From contig NC_084768.1 of assembly GCF_028858725.1 (NCBI RefSeq), positions 34,378,664 to 34,442,663 of the forward strand: a stretch of DNA of 64,000 nt, in the 5' to 3' direction. Below the pieces are notes generated by a model, which was not told the origin of the DNA, did no database searches, and saw nothing but the letters and a program-made list of their open reading frames with translations. The DNA comes from Colius striatus. Its lineage: Eukaryota; Chordata; Aves; Coliiformes; Coliidae. Position numbers and translations under genes: made by a program. Below, piece by piece: positions 30,001 through 44,530 of this stretch; the first letter of the stretch is position 1, and each line of letters begins with the position of its first letter.

Positions 30001-33000
30001 GCCCCATCCCACCCCTGAGGCCCCATCCCATCCCTAGGGTCCCATCCCATCCCACCCCTGGGGTCCCATCCCACCCCTGGAGACTCATCCCATCCCTGGG
30101 GTCCCATCCCATCCCACCCCTGGGGTCCCAACCAGTCCCATCCCATCCCACCCCTGGGGTCCCATCCCACCCCTGGCGCCCCATCCCACCCCTGGGATCC
30201 CATCCAGTCCCATTCCAATCCTGGGGTCCCATCCCACCCCTGAACTTCAATCCTCGGGGTCCCATCCAAACCTCAGGGTCCCATCCCACCCCTGGGGTCC
30301 CACCCCTGGGGTCGCATTCCATCCCCGGATGGGACGCCAGGGGTCGGATGGGACCCTAGGGGTGAGATGGCACTGGATGGGACCCCAGGGGTGGGATGGG
30401 ATGGGACCCCAGGGGTGGGATGAGTTTCCAGGGGTGGGATGGGATGGGACCCCAGGGGTGGCATGGGATGGGTCCCTAGGGGTGGGATGGGATGGATCCC
30501 ATCCCATCCCACCCCTGGGGTCCCATCCCACCCCTGGGGTCCCATCCCACCCCTGGGGACTCATCCCACCCCTGGAGACTCATCCCACCCCTGGGCTCCC
30601 ATCCCATCCTGTCCCATCCCACCCCACCCCTGGGGTCCCATCCCACCCCTGGAGACTCATCCCACCCCTGGGGTCCCAACCAGTCCCATCCCATCCCAAA
30701 CCTGGGGTCCCATCCCACCCCTGGCGCCCCATCCCACCCCTGGGGCCCCATCCCATCCAATCCCACCCCTGGGGACTCATCCCAGCCCTGGGGTCCCATC
30801 CCATCCCACCCCTGGGGACTCATCCCAGCCCTGGGGTCCCATCCCATCCCATCCCATCCCACCCCTGGTTTCCCATCCAGTCCCATTCCATCCCACCCCT
30901 AGGGTCCCAACCGATCCCACCCCTGGGGTCCGATCCCAACCCTGGGGTCCCAGCCAGTCCCATCCCATCCCACCCCTGGGGTCCCATCCCATCCCACCCC
31001 TGAGGTCGCATCCCACCCCACCCCTGGGGTCCCATCCCATCCCACCCCTGGGGTCCCAACCAGTCCCATCCCATCCCAAACCTGGGGTCCCATCCCACCC
31101 CTGGGGACTCATCCCAACCCTGGGGTCCCATCCAGTCCCATGCCATCCCACCCCTGGGGTCCCATCCCATCCCACCCCTGGGGACTCATCCCAGCCCTGG
31201 GGTCCCATCACATCCCATCCCACCCCTGGGATCCCATCCCATCCCACCCCTGGGGACTCATCCCAGCCCTGGGGTCCCATCCCATCCCAGCCCTGGGGTC
31301 CCATCCCATCCCACCCCTGGGGACTCATCCCACCCCTGGGGTCCCATCCAGTCCCATCCCACCCCTGGGGACTCATCCCTTCCCACCCCTGGTTTCCCAT
31401 CACATCCCATCCCACCCCTAGGGTCCCATCCCCTCCCAACCCTTGGGTCCCAGCCAGTCCCATCCCATCCCACCCCTGGGGTCCAATCCCACCCCTGGGG
31501 TCCCATCCCATCCCAACCCTGGAGACCCATCCCATCCCTGAAGTCCTATCCCTGGGGTCCCATCCCAACCTAGGGTCCTGTCCCACCCCTGGGGTCGCAT
31601 CCCACCCCTGGGGTCCCATCCCAGTCTCATCCCACCCCTGGATTCCCATTCCAGTCCTATCCTATCCCACTCCTGAGGTCCCACCCCTGGGGTCCCATCC
31701 CAACCCTGGGTCCCATCCACTCCCATCCCATCCCACCCCTGGGGTCCCATCCCAACCCTGGGTCCCATCCACTCCCATCCCATCCCACCCCTGGGGTCCC
31801 ATCCCAGCCCTGGGGTCCCATCACATCCCACCCCTCGGGGTCCCATCCCAACCCTGGGGTCCCAGCCAGTCCCATCCCACCACACCCCTGGGGTCCCATC
31901 CGATCCCTGAGGTCCCATCCCACCCGTGGGATCCCATCCCATCCATCCCATCCCATCCCATCCCTAGGGTCCCCTCCCATCCCACCCCTGGGGTCCCATT
32001 CCATCCCCTCCCATCCCACCCCTGGGGTCCCATCCCATCCCACCCCTGGGGACTCATCCCATCCCTGGGGTCCCATCCCAACCCTGGAGACCCATCCCAC
32101 CCCTGAAGTCCTATCCCTGGGGTCCCAACCCAACCTAGGGTCCCATCCCACCCCTGGGGTCGCATCCCACCCCTGGGGTCCCATCCCAGTCTCATCCCAC
32201 CCCTGGATTCCCATCCCAGTCCTATCCGATCCCACTCCTCAGGTCCCACCCCTGGGGTCCCATCCCACCCCTGAGGTCCCATCCCATCCCACCCCTGAGG
32301 TCCCATCGCATCCCACCCCTGGGGTCCCATCCCACCACTGGAGACGCATCCCACATCTGGGGTCCCATCCCAAGCCTGGGGTCCCATCCATTCCCATCCA
32401 ATCCCATCCCATCCCACCCCTGGGGTCCCATCCCATCCCACCCCTGGGGTCCCATCCCAGCCCTGGGGTCCCATCCAGTCCCATCCAATCCCATCCCATC
32501 CCACCCCTGGGGATTCATCCCAACCCTGGGGTCCCATCACATCCCATCCCACCCCTGGGGACTCCTCCCAGCCCTGGGGTCCCATCACATCCCATCCCAC
32601 CCCTAGGGTCCCATCCCATCCCACCCCTGGGGTCCCATCCAGTCCCATCCCATCCCACCCCTGGGGTCCCATCCCATCCCATCCCACCCCTGGGGTCCCA
32701 TCCCACCCCTGGGGTCCCACACAACCCTGGGGTCCCAGCCAGTCCCATCCCATCCCACCCCTGGGGTCCCATCCCATCCCACCCTTGGGGTCTCATCCCA
32801 TCCCTGAGGTCCCATCCCACCCGTGGGATCCCATCCCATCCATCCTATCCCTCCCTTAGGGTTCCCTCCCATCCCACCCCTGGGGTCCTATTCCATCCCC
32901 TCCCATCCCACCCCTGGGGTCCCATCCGAACCCTGGGGTCCCATCCAGTCCCATCCAATCCCATCCCATCCCACCCCTGGGGTCCCATCCCATCCCAACC

Positions 33001-34560
33001 CTGGAGACCCATCCCACCCCTGAAGTCCTATCCCTGGGGTCCCATCAAACCTCAGGGTCCCGTCCCACCCCTGGGGTCGCATCCCACCCCTGGGTCCCAT
33101 CCCAGTCTCATCCCACCTCTGAATTCCCATCCCAGTCCTATCCCATCCCACTCCTGAGGTCCAAGCCCTAGGGTCCCATCCCACCCCTGGGGTCCCATCC
33201 CATCTCACCCCTGCGGTCCCATCCCACCACTGGGGTCCCCTCCCATCCCACCCCTGGGGTCCCATCCCATCCCCTCCCATCCCACCCCTGGGGACTCATC
33301 CCACCCCTGGGGTCCCATCCCAGTCTCATCCCACCCCTGGATTCCCATCCCAGTCCTATCCCATCCCACTCCTCAGGTCCCACCCCTGGGGTCCCATCCC
33401 ACCCCTGTGGTCGCATCCCATCCCACCCCTGTGGTCGCATCCCATCCCACCCCTTTGGTCGCATCCCATCCCACCCCTGGGGTCCCATCCCACCCCTGGG
33501 GTCCCATCCCAACCCTGGAGTCACATCCCACCACTGAAGTCCCATCCCTGGGGTCCCATCCCAACCTAGGGTCCCATCCCACCCCTGGGGTTCCACCCCT
33601 GAGGTCCCATCCCACCCCTGGGGTCCCACGCAGTCCCATCCCACCCCTGGGGTCCCATCCCACCCCTGGGGTCCCATCCCGTCCCATCCAGTCCCATCCC
33701 ATCTCACCCCTGGGGTCCCATCCCATCCCACCCCTGGGGTCCCATCCCACCCCTGGGGTCCCATCCCGTCCCATCCCACCCCTGGGGTCCCATCCCACCC
33801 CTGGGGTCCCATCCCAGCCCTGGGGTCCCATCACATCCCACCCCTCGGGGTCCCATTCCAACCCTGGGGTCCCATCCAGTCCCATCCCATCCCACCCCTG
33901 GGGTCCCATCCCATCCCACCCCTGGGTCCCATCCACTCCCATCCCGTCCCACCCCTGGGGTCCCATCTCAACCCTGGAGTCCCATCCCACCCCTGAAGTT
34001 CCACCCCTGAGGTCCCATCCCACCCCTGGGGTCCCATCCCATCCCAACCCTGGAGTCCCATCCCATCCCACCCCTGGGGTCCCATCCATCCCACCCCTGG
34101 GGTCCCATCCCATCCCACTCCTGGGGTCCCATCCCATCCCACCCCTGGGGTCCCATCCCACCCCTGGGGTCCCATCCTTCCCCTGTGGTCCCATCCCAAC
34201 CCTGGGGTCCCTTCCAGTCCCATCCAACCCCTGAGGTCCCATCCCAACCCTGGGGTCCCATCCCATCCCACCCCTGGGGTCCCATCCCATCCCACCCCTG
34301 GGGACCCATCCCATCCCAACCCTGGTTTCCCATCCCGTCCCATCCCACCCCTGGGGTCCCAACCCGTCCCATCCAGTCCCATCCCAACCCTGGGGTCCCA
34401 TCCCACCCCTGAAGTCCCATCCCTGGGGTCCCATCCCAACCTCAGGGTCCCATCCCACCCCTGGGGTTCCATCCCTAGGGTCCCATCCCATCCCAACCCT
34501 GGTGTCCCATCCAGTACCATCCCATGCCATCCCACCCCTGGGGTCCCGTCCCAGCCCTTG
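27045..34560. repeat. Minisatellite A, main 7.5-kb array
   Basis: The longest CCCATCCCACCCCTGGGGT array lies between the 80-bp GPT exon and GPT exon copy 3. It includes a higher-order repeat of about 1.2 kb around 28.0-30.3 kb and one small inverted segment at 30327-30495. Confidence 0.95.
30327..30495 (-). repeat. Inverted segment inside minisatellite A
   Basis: For about 170 bp the array reads GGGACCCCAGGGGTGGGATG on the plus strand, the reverse of its surroundings. Both edges are palindromic: CCATCC-CC-GGATGG on the left and GGGATGGATCCC on the right. Confidence 0.92.
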
Positions 34561-34574
34561 GTGCCGCAGGGTAC

Positions 34575-34818
34575 CGGTGGGGCTGCCGGAGTTGATGATG
34601 CACAGCACCCGTGTGCAGCAGTGCCGGCGGCCCTCGGCCAGCGCCCGCCGCAGCTCACTCAGCGCCAGTGCCCAGCAGCGTTCGTCGTCCAGGTAGTAGC
34701 CGAGCTGCACGGCCCCCAGCTCGGCGATGGTGGCCGAGTACAGCGGGTACTGCAGGATGGGCATCAGCACCCGCGTGCGAGAGGGCGCCCAGCCCGTCAC
34801 CAGCAGCTTCAGGATTGT
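34575..34818 (-). CDS. GPT: GPT internal exon, copy 3, altered NPGNP motif
   Basis: This is the 244-bp alanine aminotransferase exon with AG acceptor, gtaccc donor and an intact frame. It differs from copies 1 and 2 by CCTRV for CCPRV and by IINSGSPT for IINPGNPT. The latter comes from three base changes clustered within eight bases. NPGNPTG is strongly conserved in this aminotransferase family and contributes to the cofactor/substrate pocket, so the change may impair the enzyme. It is the copy nearest to the two downstream exons at 26.2-26.5 kb, 8 kb away across minisatellite A, and so the simplest partner for splicing. Confidence 0.92.
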
Positions 34819-34819
34819 C

Positions 34820-36454
34820 TGAGGGCACAGGCATGGCATGATGGGGGGCGACGGGGGGCTGCGGACACGATGGGGGGGGACACGGGGATGGTGAGGGGAG
34901 AAGGGGATGGTGAGGGGAGAAGGGGATGGTGAGGGGCACAGTGTGAGCACAGGGATGGTGATGGTACACGGGGGGGGTGAGGGGACATGCGGCTGGTGAG
35001 GGGACACGGGGGTGGTGAGGGGAGAAGGGGAAGATGAGAGGACATGGGGGTGGTGAGGGGATAAGGGCATGTTGAGGGGACACGGGGCGGGTGAGGGGAC
35101 ACGGGGGTGGTGAGGGGACAAGGACGTGGTGAGGGAAGAAAGGGATGATGAGGGGATACCGGGGTGGTGAGGGGAGAAGGGGATGGTGAGGGGACACGGG
35201 GGTGGTGAGGGGACATGGGCGGGTCAGGGTACAAGGCGTTGTGGAGGGGACATTGGGCAGGTGAGGGGACACGGGGCTGGTGAGGGGACAAGGGTATGGT
35301 GAGGGGACATGGGTGGGGTGAGGGGAGACGGGGATGGTGAGGGGAGACGGGGATGGTGAGGGGACATGGGGATGGTGAGGGGAGACGGGCATGGTGAGGG
35401 GAGAAGGGGAGGTTGAGGGGAAAAGGGGGTGGTGAGGGGACATGGGGCAGGTGAGGGGCCACGGGGCTGCTGAGGGGACACTGGGATGGTGAGGGTACAA
35501 GGGAGTAGTGAGGGGAGAATGGTATGGTGAATGGACACGGGGATGGTGAGCGGAGAAGGGGATGGTGAGGGGACATGGGACTGGTGAGGGGACACAGCGG
35601 GTGGTGAGGGGAGATGGGGATGGTGAGGGGAGATGGGGATGGTGAGGGGAGAAGGGGAGGTTGAGGGGACAAGGGAGTGGTGAGCGGACAAGGGGGTGGT
35701 GACGGGGCGTGGGGCAGGTGCGGGGACACGGGGGTGGTGAGCGGAGAAGGGGACGGTGAGGGGACACGGGGATGGTGAGGGGACATGGTATGGGCATAGG
35801 GATGGTGTGGAGCACGGTGTGGGCACAGGGATGGTGTGGGACACTGTTTGTACATGGACAATGAGGGGACATTGTGTGGGCATAGGGACAGTGTGGGGGC
35901 ACAGTGTGGGCACAGGGATGGTGAGGGACATGGTGTCGGCACAGGGATGTTATGGGTCATGGTGTGGGCACATTGATAGTGAGGGGACACAGTGTGGGCA
36001 TAGGTAAGGTGGGGGGACACGGTGTGGGCACAGGGACAATGAGGGGACACGGTGTGGGTACAGGGATGGTGAGGGGACATGGTGTCCGGGCACAGGGATG
36101 GTGGGGGGCCACAGTGTGGGCACATGGATTGGGAGGGGCACAGTGTGGTCATAGGGATGGTGTGGGACATGGTATGGGTACAGGGATGGTGAGGGCACAC
36201 TGTGGGCACAGGGACAATGAGGGGACACGGTGTGGGCACAGGGATGGTGTCGGACATGGTGTGGGCATAAGGATGGTGTGGGACAAGGTGTGGGCACAGC
36301 GATGGTGTGGGACACGATGTCGGTACAAGGATGGTGTGGGACACGGTGTGGGCACAGTGACAATGAGGGGACACGCTGTGGGCACAGGGATGGTGTGAGA
36401 CACAGTGTGGGCACAGGGATGGTGAGGGTCACAGTGTGGGCACAGGAACAATGA
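34820..36454. repeat. Minisatellite B right of GPT exon copy 3
   Basis: GGTGAGGGGACACGGGGAT units, then the GTGTGGGCACAGGGATGG variant. It ends in the same AATGAGGGTCCC junction to minisatellite A as at 3311. Confidence 0.94.
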
Positions 36455-39400
36455 GGGTCCCATCCCAGTCTCATCCCACCCCTGGAGTCCCATCCCAGTC
36501 CTATCCCATCCCATCCCACCCCTGAGGTCCCACCCCTGGGATCCTATCCCATCCCAACCCTAGGGTCCCATCCAGTCCCATCCCATCCCATTCCATCCCA
36601 CCCCTGGGGACTCATCCCACCCCTGGGGTCCCATTCTATCCCATCCCAACCATTGGGTCCCATCCCAAACCTGGGGTCCCATCCCATCCCAGCCCTGGGG
36701 TCCCATCCCACCCCTGGGGTCCCATCCCACCCCACCCCTGGATACTCATCCCACCCCTGGGTTCCCATCCCATCCCACCACACCCCTGGGTTCCCATCCC
36801 ATCCGACCACAACCCTGGGGTCCCATCCCAACCCTGGGGTCCCATCCAATCCCACCCCTGGGGTCCCATCCCACCCCTGGGGTCTCATCCCACCTCTGAG
36901 GTCGCATCCCACCCCTGCGGTCCCCTCCCATCCCACCCCTGGGGACTCATCCCACCCCTGGGGTCACATCCCATCCCACCCCTGGGTTCCCATCCCATCC
37001 CAACCCTGGGGTCACATCCCATCCCACCCCTGTGGTCGCATCCCACCCTTGGGGTCCCATCCTAGTCTCAATCCACCCCTGGAGTCCCATCCCAGTCCTA
37101 TCCCATCCCACCCCTGGGGTATCATCCCATCCCAACCCTGGGGTCCCATCCAGTCCCATCCCACCCCTGGGGTCCAATCCCACCCCTGGGGTCCAATCCC
37201 ACCCCTGGGGACCCATCCCAACCCTGGGGTCCCATCCAGTCCCATCCCATCCCACCCCTGGGGTCCCATCCCACCCTTGGGGTCCCATCCCATCCCACCC
37301 CTGGGGACTCATCCCACCCCTAGGGTCCCATCCCAACCCTGGGATCCCATCCAGTCCCATCCCAACCCTGGGATCCCATCCCACCCCTGAGGTCGCATCC
37401 CACCCTTGGGGTCCCATCCCATCCCACTCCTGGGGACTCATCCCACCCCTGGAGTACCATCCAGTCCCATCCCAACCCTGGGGTCCCATCCCACCCCTGA
37501 AGTCCCATCCCTGGGGTCCCATTCGAACCTCAGGGTCCCATCCCACCCTTGGGGTCCCACCCCTATGGTCACATCCCACCCCTGGGGTCCCATCCCACTC
37601 TCATCCCATCCCTAGGGTCCCATCCAGTCCCATCCCATCCCATCCCACCCCTGGGGTCCCATCCCATCCCACCCCTGGGGTCCCATCCCATCCCACCCCT
37701 GGGGTCCCATCCCACCCCTGGGGACCCATCCCATCCCACCCCTGGGGACCCATCCCATCCCACCCCTGGGGTCCCATCCCAACCCTGAGGTCCCATCACA
37801 CCCCTGGGGTCCTATCTCATCCCACCCCTGGGGACTCATCCCACCCCTGGGGACTCATCCCATGCCTGGGAACCCATCCCACCCCTGGGGTCCCATCCCA
37901 TCCCAACCCTGGGGTCCCATCCAGTCCCATCCCAACCCTGGGATCCCATCCCACCCCTGAGGTCCCATCCCATCCCACCCCTGGGGACCGATCCAGTTCC
38001 CATCCCACTCCTGGGGTCCCATCCCATCCCAACCCTGGGGTCCCATCCCACCCGTGAGGTCGCATCCCACCCCTGGGGTCCCATCCCATCCCACCCCTGG
38101 GGACCCATCCAGTCCCATCCCACCCCTAAGTTCCCATCCCTGGGGTCCCATCCCAACCTCCGGGTCCCATCCCACCCCTGGCTCCCATCCCAACCCTGGC
38201 TCCCACACCTGGGGTCGCATCCCACCCCTGGGGTCCCATCCCAGTCTCATCCCACCCCTGGAGTCCCAATCCAGGTCCCATCCCAACCCTAGGGTTCCAT
38301 CCAGTCCCATCCCATCCTATTCCATCCCACCCCTGGGTACCCATCCCATCCCACCCCTGGGTACCCATCCCATCCCACACCTGGGGTCCCATCCCAACCC
38401 TGGGGTCCCATCCCATCCCATCCCACCCCTGGGGTCCCATCCCAACCCTGGGGTCCAATCCAATCCCATCCCACCCCTGGGGTCCCATTCCATCCCACCC
38501 CTGAAGACTCATCCCACCCCTGGGGACTCATCCCACCCCTGGGGAACTATCCAACCCTGGTGTCCCATCCAGTCCCATCCCACCCCAGGGGTCCCATCCA
38601 GTCCCATCCCACCCCTGGGGTCTCATCCCACCCCTGAAGTCCCATCCCTGGGGTCCCATTCCAACCTCAGGGTCCCATCCCACCCTTGGGGTCCCACCCC
38701 TGGGGTCGCATCCCACCCCTGGGGTCCCATCCAGTCTCATCCCACCCCTGGAGTCCCATCCCAATCCTATCCCATCCCACCCCTGAGGTCCCACCCCTAA
38801 GGTCCCATCCCATCCCAACCCTAGGGTCCCATCCAGTCCCATCCCATCCCACCCCTGGGGTCCCATCCCATCCCACCCCTGGGGTCCCATCCCATCCAAC
38901 CCCTGGGGACCCATCCCAACCCTGGGGTCCAATCCAGTCCCATCCCATCCCACCCCTGGGGTCCTATCCCACCCCTGGGGTCCCATCCCATCCCACCTTT
39001 GGGGACTCATCCCACCCCTGGGGTATCATCCCATCCCAACCCTGGGGTCCCATCCAGTCCCATCCCAACCCTGGGATCCCATCCCACCCCTGAGGTCGCA
39101 TCCCGCCCCTGGGGTCCCATCCCATCCCACTCCTGGGGACTAATCCCACCCCTGGGGTCCCATCCCATCCCACCCCTGGGGACCCATCCAGTCCCATCCC
39201 ACTCCTGGGGTCCCATCCCATCCCACCCCTGGGGACTCATCCCAACCCTGGGGTTCCATCCAGTCCCATCCCAAACCTGGAGACCCATCCCACCCCTGAA
39301 ATCCCACCCCTGGGGTCCCATTCCAACCTCAGGGTCCCATCCCACCCTTGGGGTCCCACCCCTGGGGTCGCATCCCACCCCTGGGGTCCCATCCCAGTCT

Positions 39401-42400
39401 CATCCCACCCCTGGAGTCCCATCCCAGTCCTATCCCATTGCACCTCTGAGGTCCCACCCCTAAGGTCCCATCCCATCCCAACCCTAGGGTCCCATCCAGT
39501 CCCATCCCATGCCATCCCATCCCACCCCTGGGGTCCCATCCCATCCCACTCCTGGGGACCTATCCAACCTTGAGGTCCCATCCAGTCCCATCCCACCCCT
39601 GGGGTCTTATCCCACCCCTGAAGTCCCATCCCTGGGGTCCCATTCCAACCTCAGGGTCCCATCCCTCCCTTGGGGTCCCACCCCTGGGGTCGCATCCCAC
39701 CCTGGGGTCCCATCCCAGTCTCATCCCACCCCTGGAGTCCCATCCCAGTCCTATCCCATCCCACCCCTGAGGTCCCACCCCTAACGTCCCATCCCATCCC
39801 AACCCTGGTGTCCCATCCAGTACCATCCCATCCCATCCCAACCCTGGGTTCCCATCCCGTCCCATCCCAACCCTGGGTTCCCATCCCTTCCCAACACTGG
39901 AGTCCCATCCCATTCCACCCCTGGGGTCCCATCCCATTCCACCCCTGGGGTCCCAACCCGTCCCATCCAGTCCCATCCCAACCCTGGGGTCCCATCCCAG
40001 CCCTGAATTCCCATCCCTGGGGTCCCATCCCAACCTCAGGGTCCCATCCCACCTCTGGAGTCCCACCCCTGGGGTCGCATCCCACCCCTGGGGTCCCATC
40101 CCAGTCCTATCCCATCCCACCCCTGAGGTCCCACCCCTGGGGTCCCATCCTATCTCACCCCTGGGGACTCATCCCAGCCCTGGGGTCCCATCCCATCCTA
40201 CCCCTGGGGTCCAATCCAGTCCCATCCCATCCCATCCCACCCCTGTGGACCCATCCCCGCCCTGGGGACCCATCCCCCCCCTGGGGACCCATCCCCCCCC
40301 TGGGGACTCATCCCACCCCAAGGATCCCATCCCATCCCTAGGGTCCCATCCCATCCCACCCCTGGGGTCCCATCCCATCCCACCCCTTGGGACCCATCCC
40401 AACCCTAGGGTCCCATCCCATCCCAACCCATCCCATCCCACCCCTTGGGTCCCATCCTATCCCAACCCTGAGGTTCCATCCAGTCCCATCCCATCCCACC
40501 CCTGGGGTCCCATCCCATCCCACCCCTGGGGTCCCATCCCACCCCTGGGGTCCCATCCCACCCCTGGGGTCCCATCCCACCCCTAAGTTCCCATCCCTGG
40601 GGTCCCATCCCACCCCTAAGTTCCCATCCCTGGGGTCCCATCCCAACCTCCGGGTCCCATCCCACCCCTGGCTCCCACCCCTGGGGTCCCATCCCACCCC
40701 TGGGGTCCCATCCCAGTCTCATCCCACCCCTGGAGTCCCATCGCAGTCCTATCCCATCCCACATCTGAGGTCCCACCCCTGGGGTCCCATCACATCCCAA
40801 CCCTTGGGTCCAATCAAGTCCCATCCTATCCCATTCGATCCCAACCCTGGGGTCCCATCCCATTCCATCCCATCCCACCCCTGAGGTCCCATCCCACCCC
40901 TGGGGTCCCATCCAGTCCCATCCCAATCCTGGGGTCCCATCCCATCCCTGAACTCCCATCCCTGGGGTCCCATCCCAACCTCAGGGTCCCATCCCACCTC
41001 TGGAGTCCCACCCCTGGGGTCTCATCCCACCCCTGGAGTCCCATCCCAGTCCTATCCCATCCCACCTCTGAGGTCCCACCCCTGGGGTCCCATCCAGTCC
41101 CATCCCATCCCACCCCTGGGGTCCCATCCCATCCCACCCCTGGGGTCCCATCCCATCCCACCCCTGGGGTCCCATCCCATCCCAACCCTGGGGTGCCATC
41201 CCACCCCTGAAGTACCATCTCTGGGGTCCCATCCCAACCTCAGGGTCCCATCCCAGTGTCATCCCACCCCTGGAGTCCCATCGTAGTCCTATCCCATCCC
41301 ACCCCTGAGGTCCCACCCCTGGGGCCCCATCTCATCCCACCCCTGGGGTCCCATCCAGTCCCATCTCATCCCATTCCATCCCATCCCACCCCTGGGGTCC
41401 CATCCCACCCCTGGAGTCCCATCCCATCCCACCCCTGGGGTCCCATCCCACCCCTGGAGTCCCATCCCATCCCACCCCTGGGGTTCCATCCCTAGGGTCC
41501 CATCCCATCCCAACCCTGGTGTCCCATCCAGTACCATCCCATCCCATCCCACCCCTGGGGTCCCATCCCACCCCTGGGGTCCCATTCCAACCTCAGGGTC
41601 CCATCCCACCCTTGGGGTCCCACCCCTGGGGTCGCATCCCACCCCTGGGGTCCCTTCCAGTCCCATCCAATCCCTGAGGTCCCATCCCAACCCTGGGGTC
41701 CCATCCCATCCCACCACTGGGAACTCATCCCACCCCTGGGGTCCCATCCCATCCCATCCCACCCCTGGGGACCCATCCCATCCCAACCCTGGTTTCCCAT
41801 CCCGTCCCATCCCACCCCTGTGGTCCCGTCCCATCCCACCCCTGGGGTCCCATCCCATCCAACCCCTGGGGACCTATCCAACCCTGAGGTCCCATCCAGT
41901 CCCATCCCACCCCTGGGGTCTTATCCCACCCCTGAAGTCCCATCCCTGGGGTCCCATTCCAACCTCAGGGTCCCATCCCACCCTTGGGGTCCCACCGCTG
42001 GGGTCGCATCCCACCCTGGGGTCCCATCCCAGTCTCATCCCACCCCTGGAGTCCCATCCCAGTCCTATCCCATCCCACCCCTGAGGTCCCACCCCTAACG
42101 TCCCATCCCATCCCAACCCTGGTGTCCCATCCAGTACCATCCCATCCCAACCCTGGGTTCCCATCCCGTCCCATCCCAACCCTGGGTTCCCATCCCATCC
42201 CAACCCTGGAGTCCCATCCCATTCCACCCCTGGGGTCCCATCCCATTCCACCCCTGGGGTCCCAACCCGTCCCATCCAGTCCCATCCCAACCCTGGGGTC
42301 CCATCCCAGCCCTGAATTCCCATCCCTGGGGTCCCATCCCAACCTCAGGGTCCCATCCCACCTCTGGAGTCCCACCCCTGGGGTCGCATCCCACCCCTGG

Positions 42401-44515
42401 GGTCCCATCCCAGTCCTATCCCATCCCACCCCTGAGGTCCCATCCCTGGGGTCCGATCCCAACCCTGGTGTCCCATCCTATCTCACCCCTGGGGACTCAT
42501 CCCAGCCCTGGGGTCCCATCCCATCCCATCCCACCCCTGGGGACCCATCCCATCCCAACCCTGGGTTCCCATCCCGTCCCATCCCAACCCTGGGGTTCCA
42601 TCCCAACCCTGGGTTCCCATCCCATTCCACCCCTGGGGTCCCATCCCATTCCACCCCTGGGGTCCCAACCCGTCCCATCCAGTCCCATCCCAACCCTGGG
42701 GTCGCATCCCACCCCTGGGGTCCCATCCCAGTCCTATCCCATCCCACCCCTGAGGTGCCACCCCTGGGGTCCCATCCTATCTCACCCCTGGGGACTCATC
42801 CCAGCCCTGGGGTCCCATCCCATCCTACCCCTGGGGTCCAATCCAGTCCCATCCCATCCCATCCCACCCCTGTGGACCCATCCCCCCCCTGGGGACCCAT
42901 CCCCCCCCTGGGGACCCATCCCCCCCCTGGGGACTCATCCCACCCCAAGGATCCCATCCCATCCCTAGGGTCCCATCCCATCCCACCCCTGGGGTCCCAT
43001 CCCATCCCACCCCTTGGGACCCATCCCAACCCTAGGGTCCCATCCCAACCCATCCCATCCCACCCCTTGGGTCCCATCCTATCCCAACCCTGAGGTTCCA
43101 TCCAGTCCCATCCCATCCCACCCCTGGGGTCCCATCCCACCCCTGGGGTCCCATCCCACCCCTAAGTTCCCATCCCTGGGGTCCCATCCCAACCTCCGGG
43201 TCCCATCCCACCCCTGGCTCCCACCCCTGGGGTCCCATCCCACCCCTGGGGTCCCATCCCAGTCTCATCCCACCCCTGGAGTCCCATCGCAGTCCTATCC
43301 CATCCCACATCTGAGGTCCCACCCCTGGGGTCCCATCACATCCCAACCCTTGGGTCCAATCAAGTCCCATCCCATCCCATTCGATCCCAACCCTGGGGTC
43401 CCATCCCATTCCATCCCATCCCACCCCTGAGGTCCCATCCCACCCCTGGGGTCCCATCCAGTCCCATCCCAATCCTGGGGTCCCATCCCATCCCTGAACT
43501 CCCATCCCTGGGGTCCCATCCCAACCTCAGGTTCCCATCCCACCTCTGGAGTCCCACCCCTGGGGTCTCATCCCACCCCTGGAGTCCCATCCCAGTCCTA
43601 TCCCATCCCACCTCTGAGGTCCCACCCCTGGGGTCCCATCCAGTCCCATCCCATCCCACCCCTCGGGTCCCATCCCATCCCACCCCTGGGGTCCCATCCC
43701 ATCCCAACCCTGGGGTGCCATCCCACCCCTGAAGTCTCATCTCTGGGGTCCCATCCCAACCTCAGGGTCCCATTCCAGTGTCATCCCACCCCTGGAGTCC
43801 CATCGTAGTCCTATCCCATCCCACCCCTGAGGTCCCACCCCTGGGGTCCCATCTCATCCCACCCCTGGGGTCCCATCCAGTCCCATCCCATCCCATTCCA
43901 TCCCATCCCACCCCTGGGGTCCCATCCCACCCCTGGAGTCCCATCCCATCCCACCCCTGGGGTTCCATCCCTAGGGTCCCATCCCATCCCAACCCTGGTG
44001 TCCCATCCAGTACCATCCCATGCCATCCCACCCCTGGGGTCCCATCCCATCCCAACCCTGGCGTCCCAGCCAGTCCCATCCCATCCCACCCCTGGGGTCC
44101 CATCCCACCCCTGGGGTCCCATCCCACCCCTGAGGTCCCATCCCATCCCTGGGGTCCCATCCCATCCCTGTGGTCCCATCCCAACCCTGGGGTCCCTTCC
44201 AGTCCCATCCAACCCCTGAGGTCCCATCCCAACCCTGGGGTCCCATCCCATCCCACCACTGGGAAGTCATCCCACCCCTGGTTTCCCATCCCGTCCCATC
44301 CCACCCCTGGGGTCCCAACCCGTCCCATCCAGTCCCATCCCAACCCTGGGGTCCCATCCCAACCCTGAAGTCCCATCCCTGGGGTCCCATCCCAACCTCA
44401 GGGTCCCATCCCACCCCTGGGGTTCCATCCCTAGGGTCCCATCCCATCCCAACCCTGGTGTCCCATCCAGTACCATCCCATGCCATCCCACCCCTGGGGT
44501 CCCGTCCCAGCCCTT
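36455..44515. repeat. Minisatellite A between GPT exon copies 3 and 4
   Basis: A CCCATCCCACCCCTGGGGT array of 8 kb, with a higher-order repeat of about 2.3-2.5 kb between 39.5 and 43.8 kb. From about 38790 it corresponds to the left edge of the window. Confidence 0.95.
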
Positions 44516-44530
44516 GGTGCCGCAGGGTAC

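Noticed and set aside
27031-34658. Long open frames full of [15 protein letters not shown] or [15 protein letters not shown] repeats on both strands
   Set aside because: They are open in several frames and on both strands at once because the minisatellite unit lacks stop codons. They have no homology, no stable frame and no start context, so they are not genes.
33373-35121. A continuous minus-strand frame running through minisatellite B, GPT exon copy 3 and minisatellite A
   Set aside because: The splice sites and GPT homology show that only the 244-bp core is coding. The flanking openness is a by-product of stop-free repeats.
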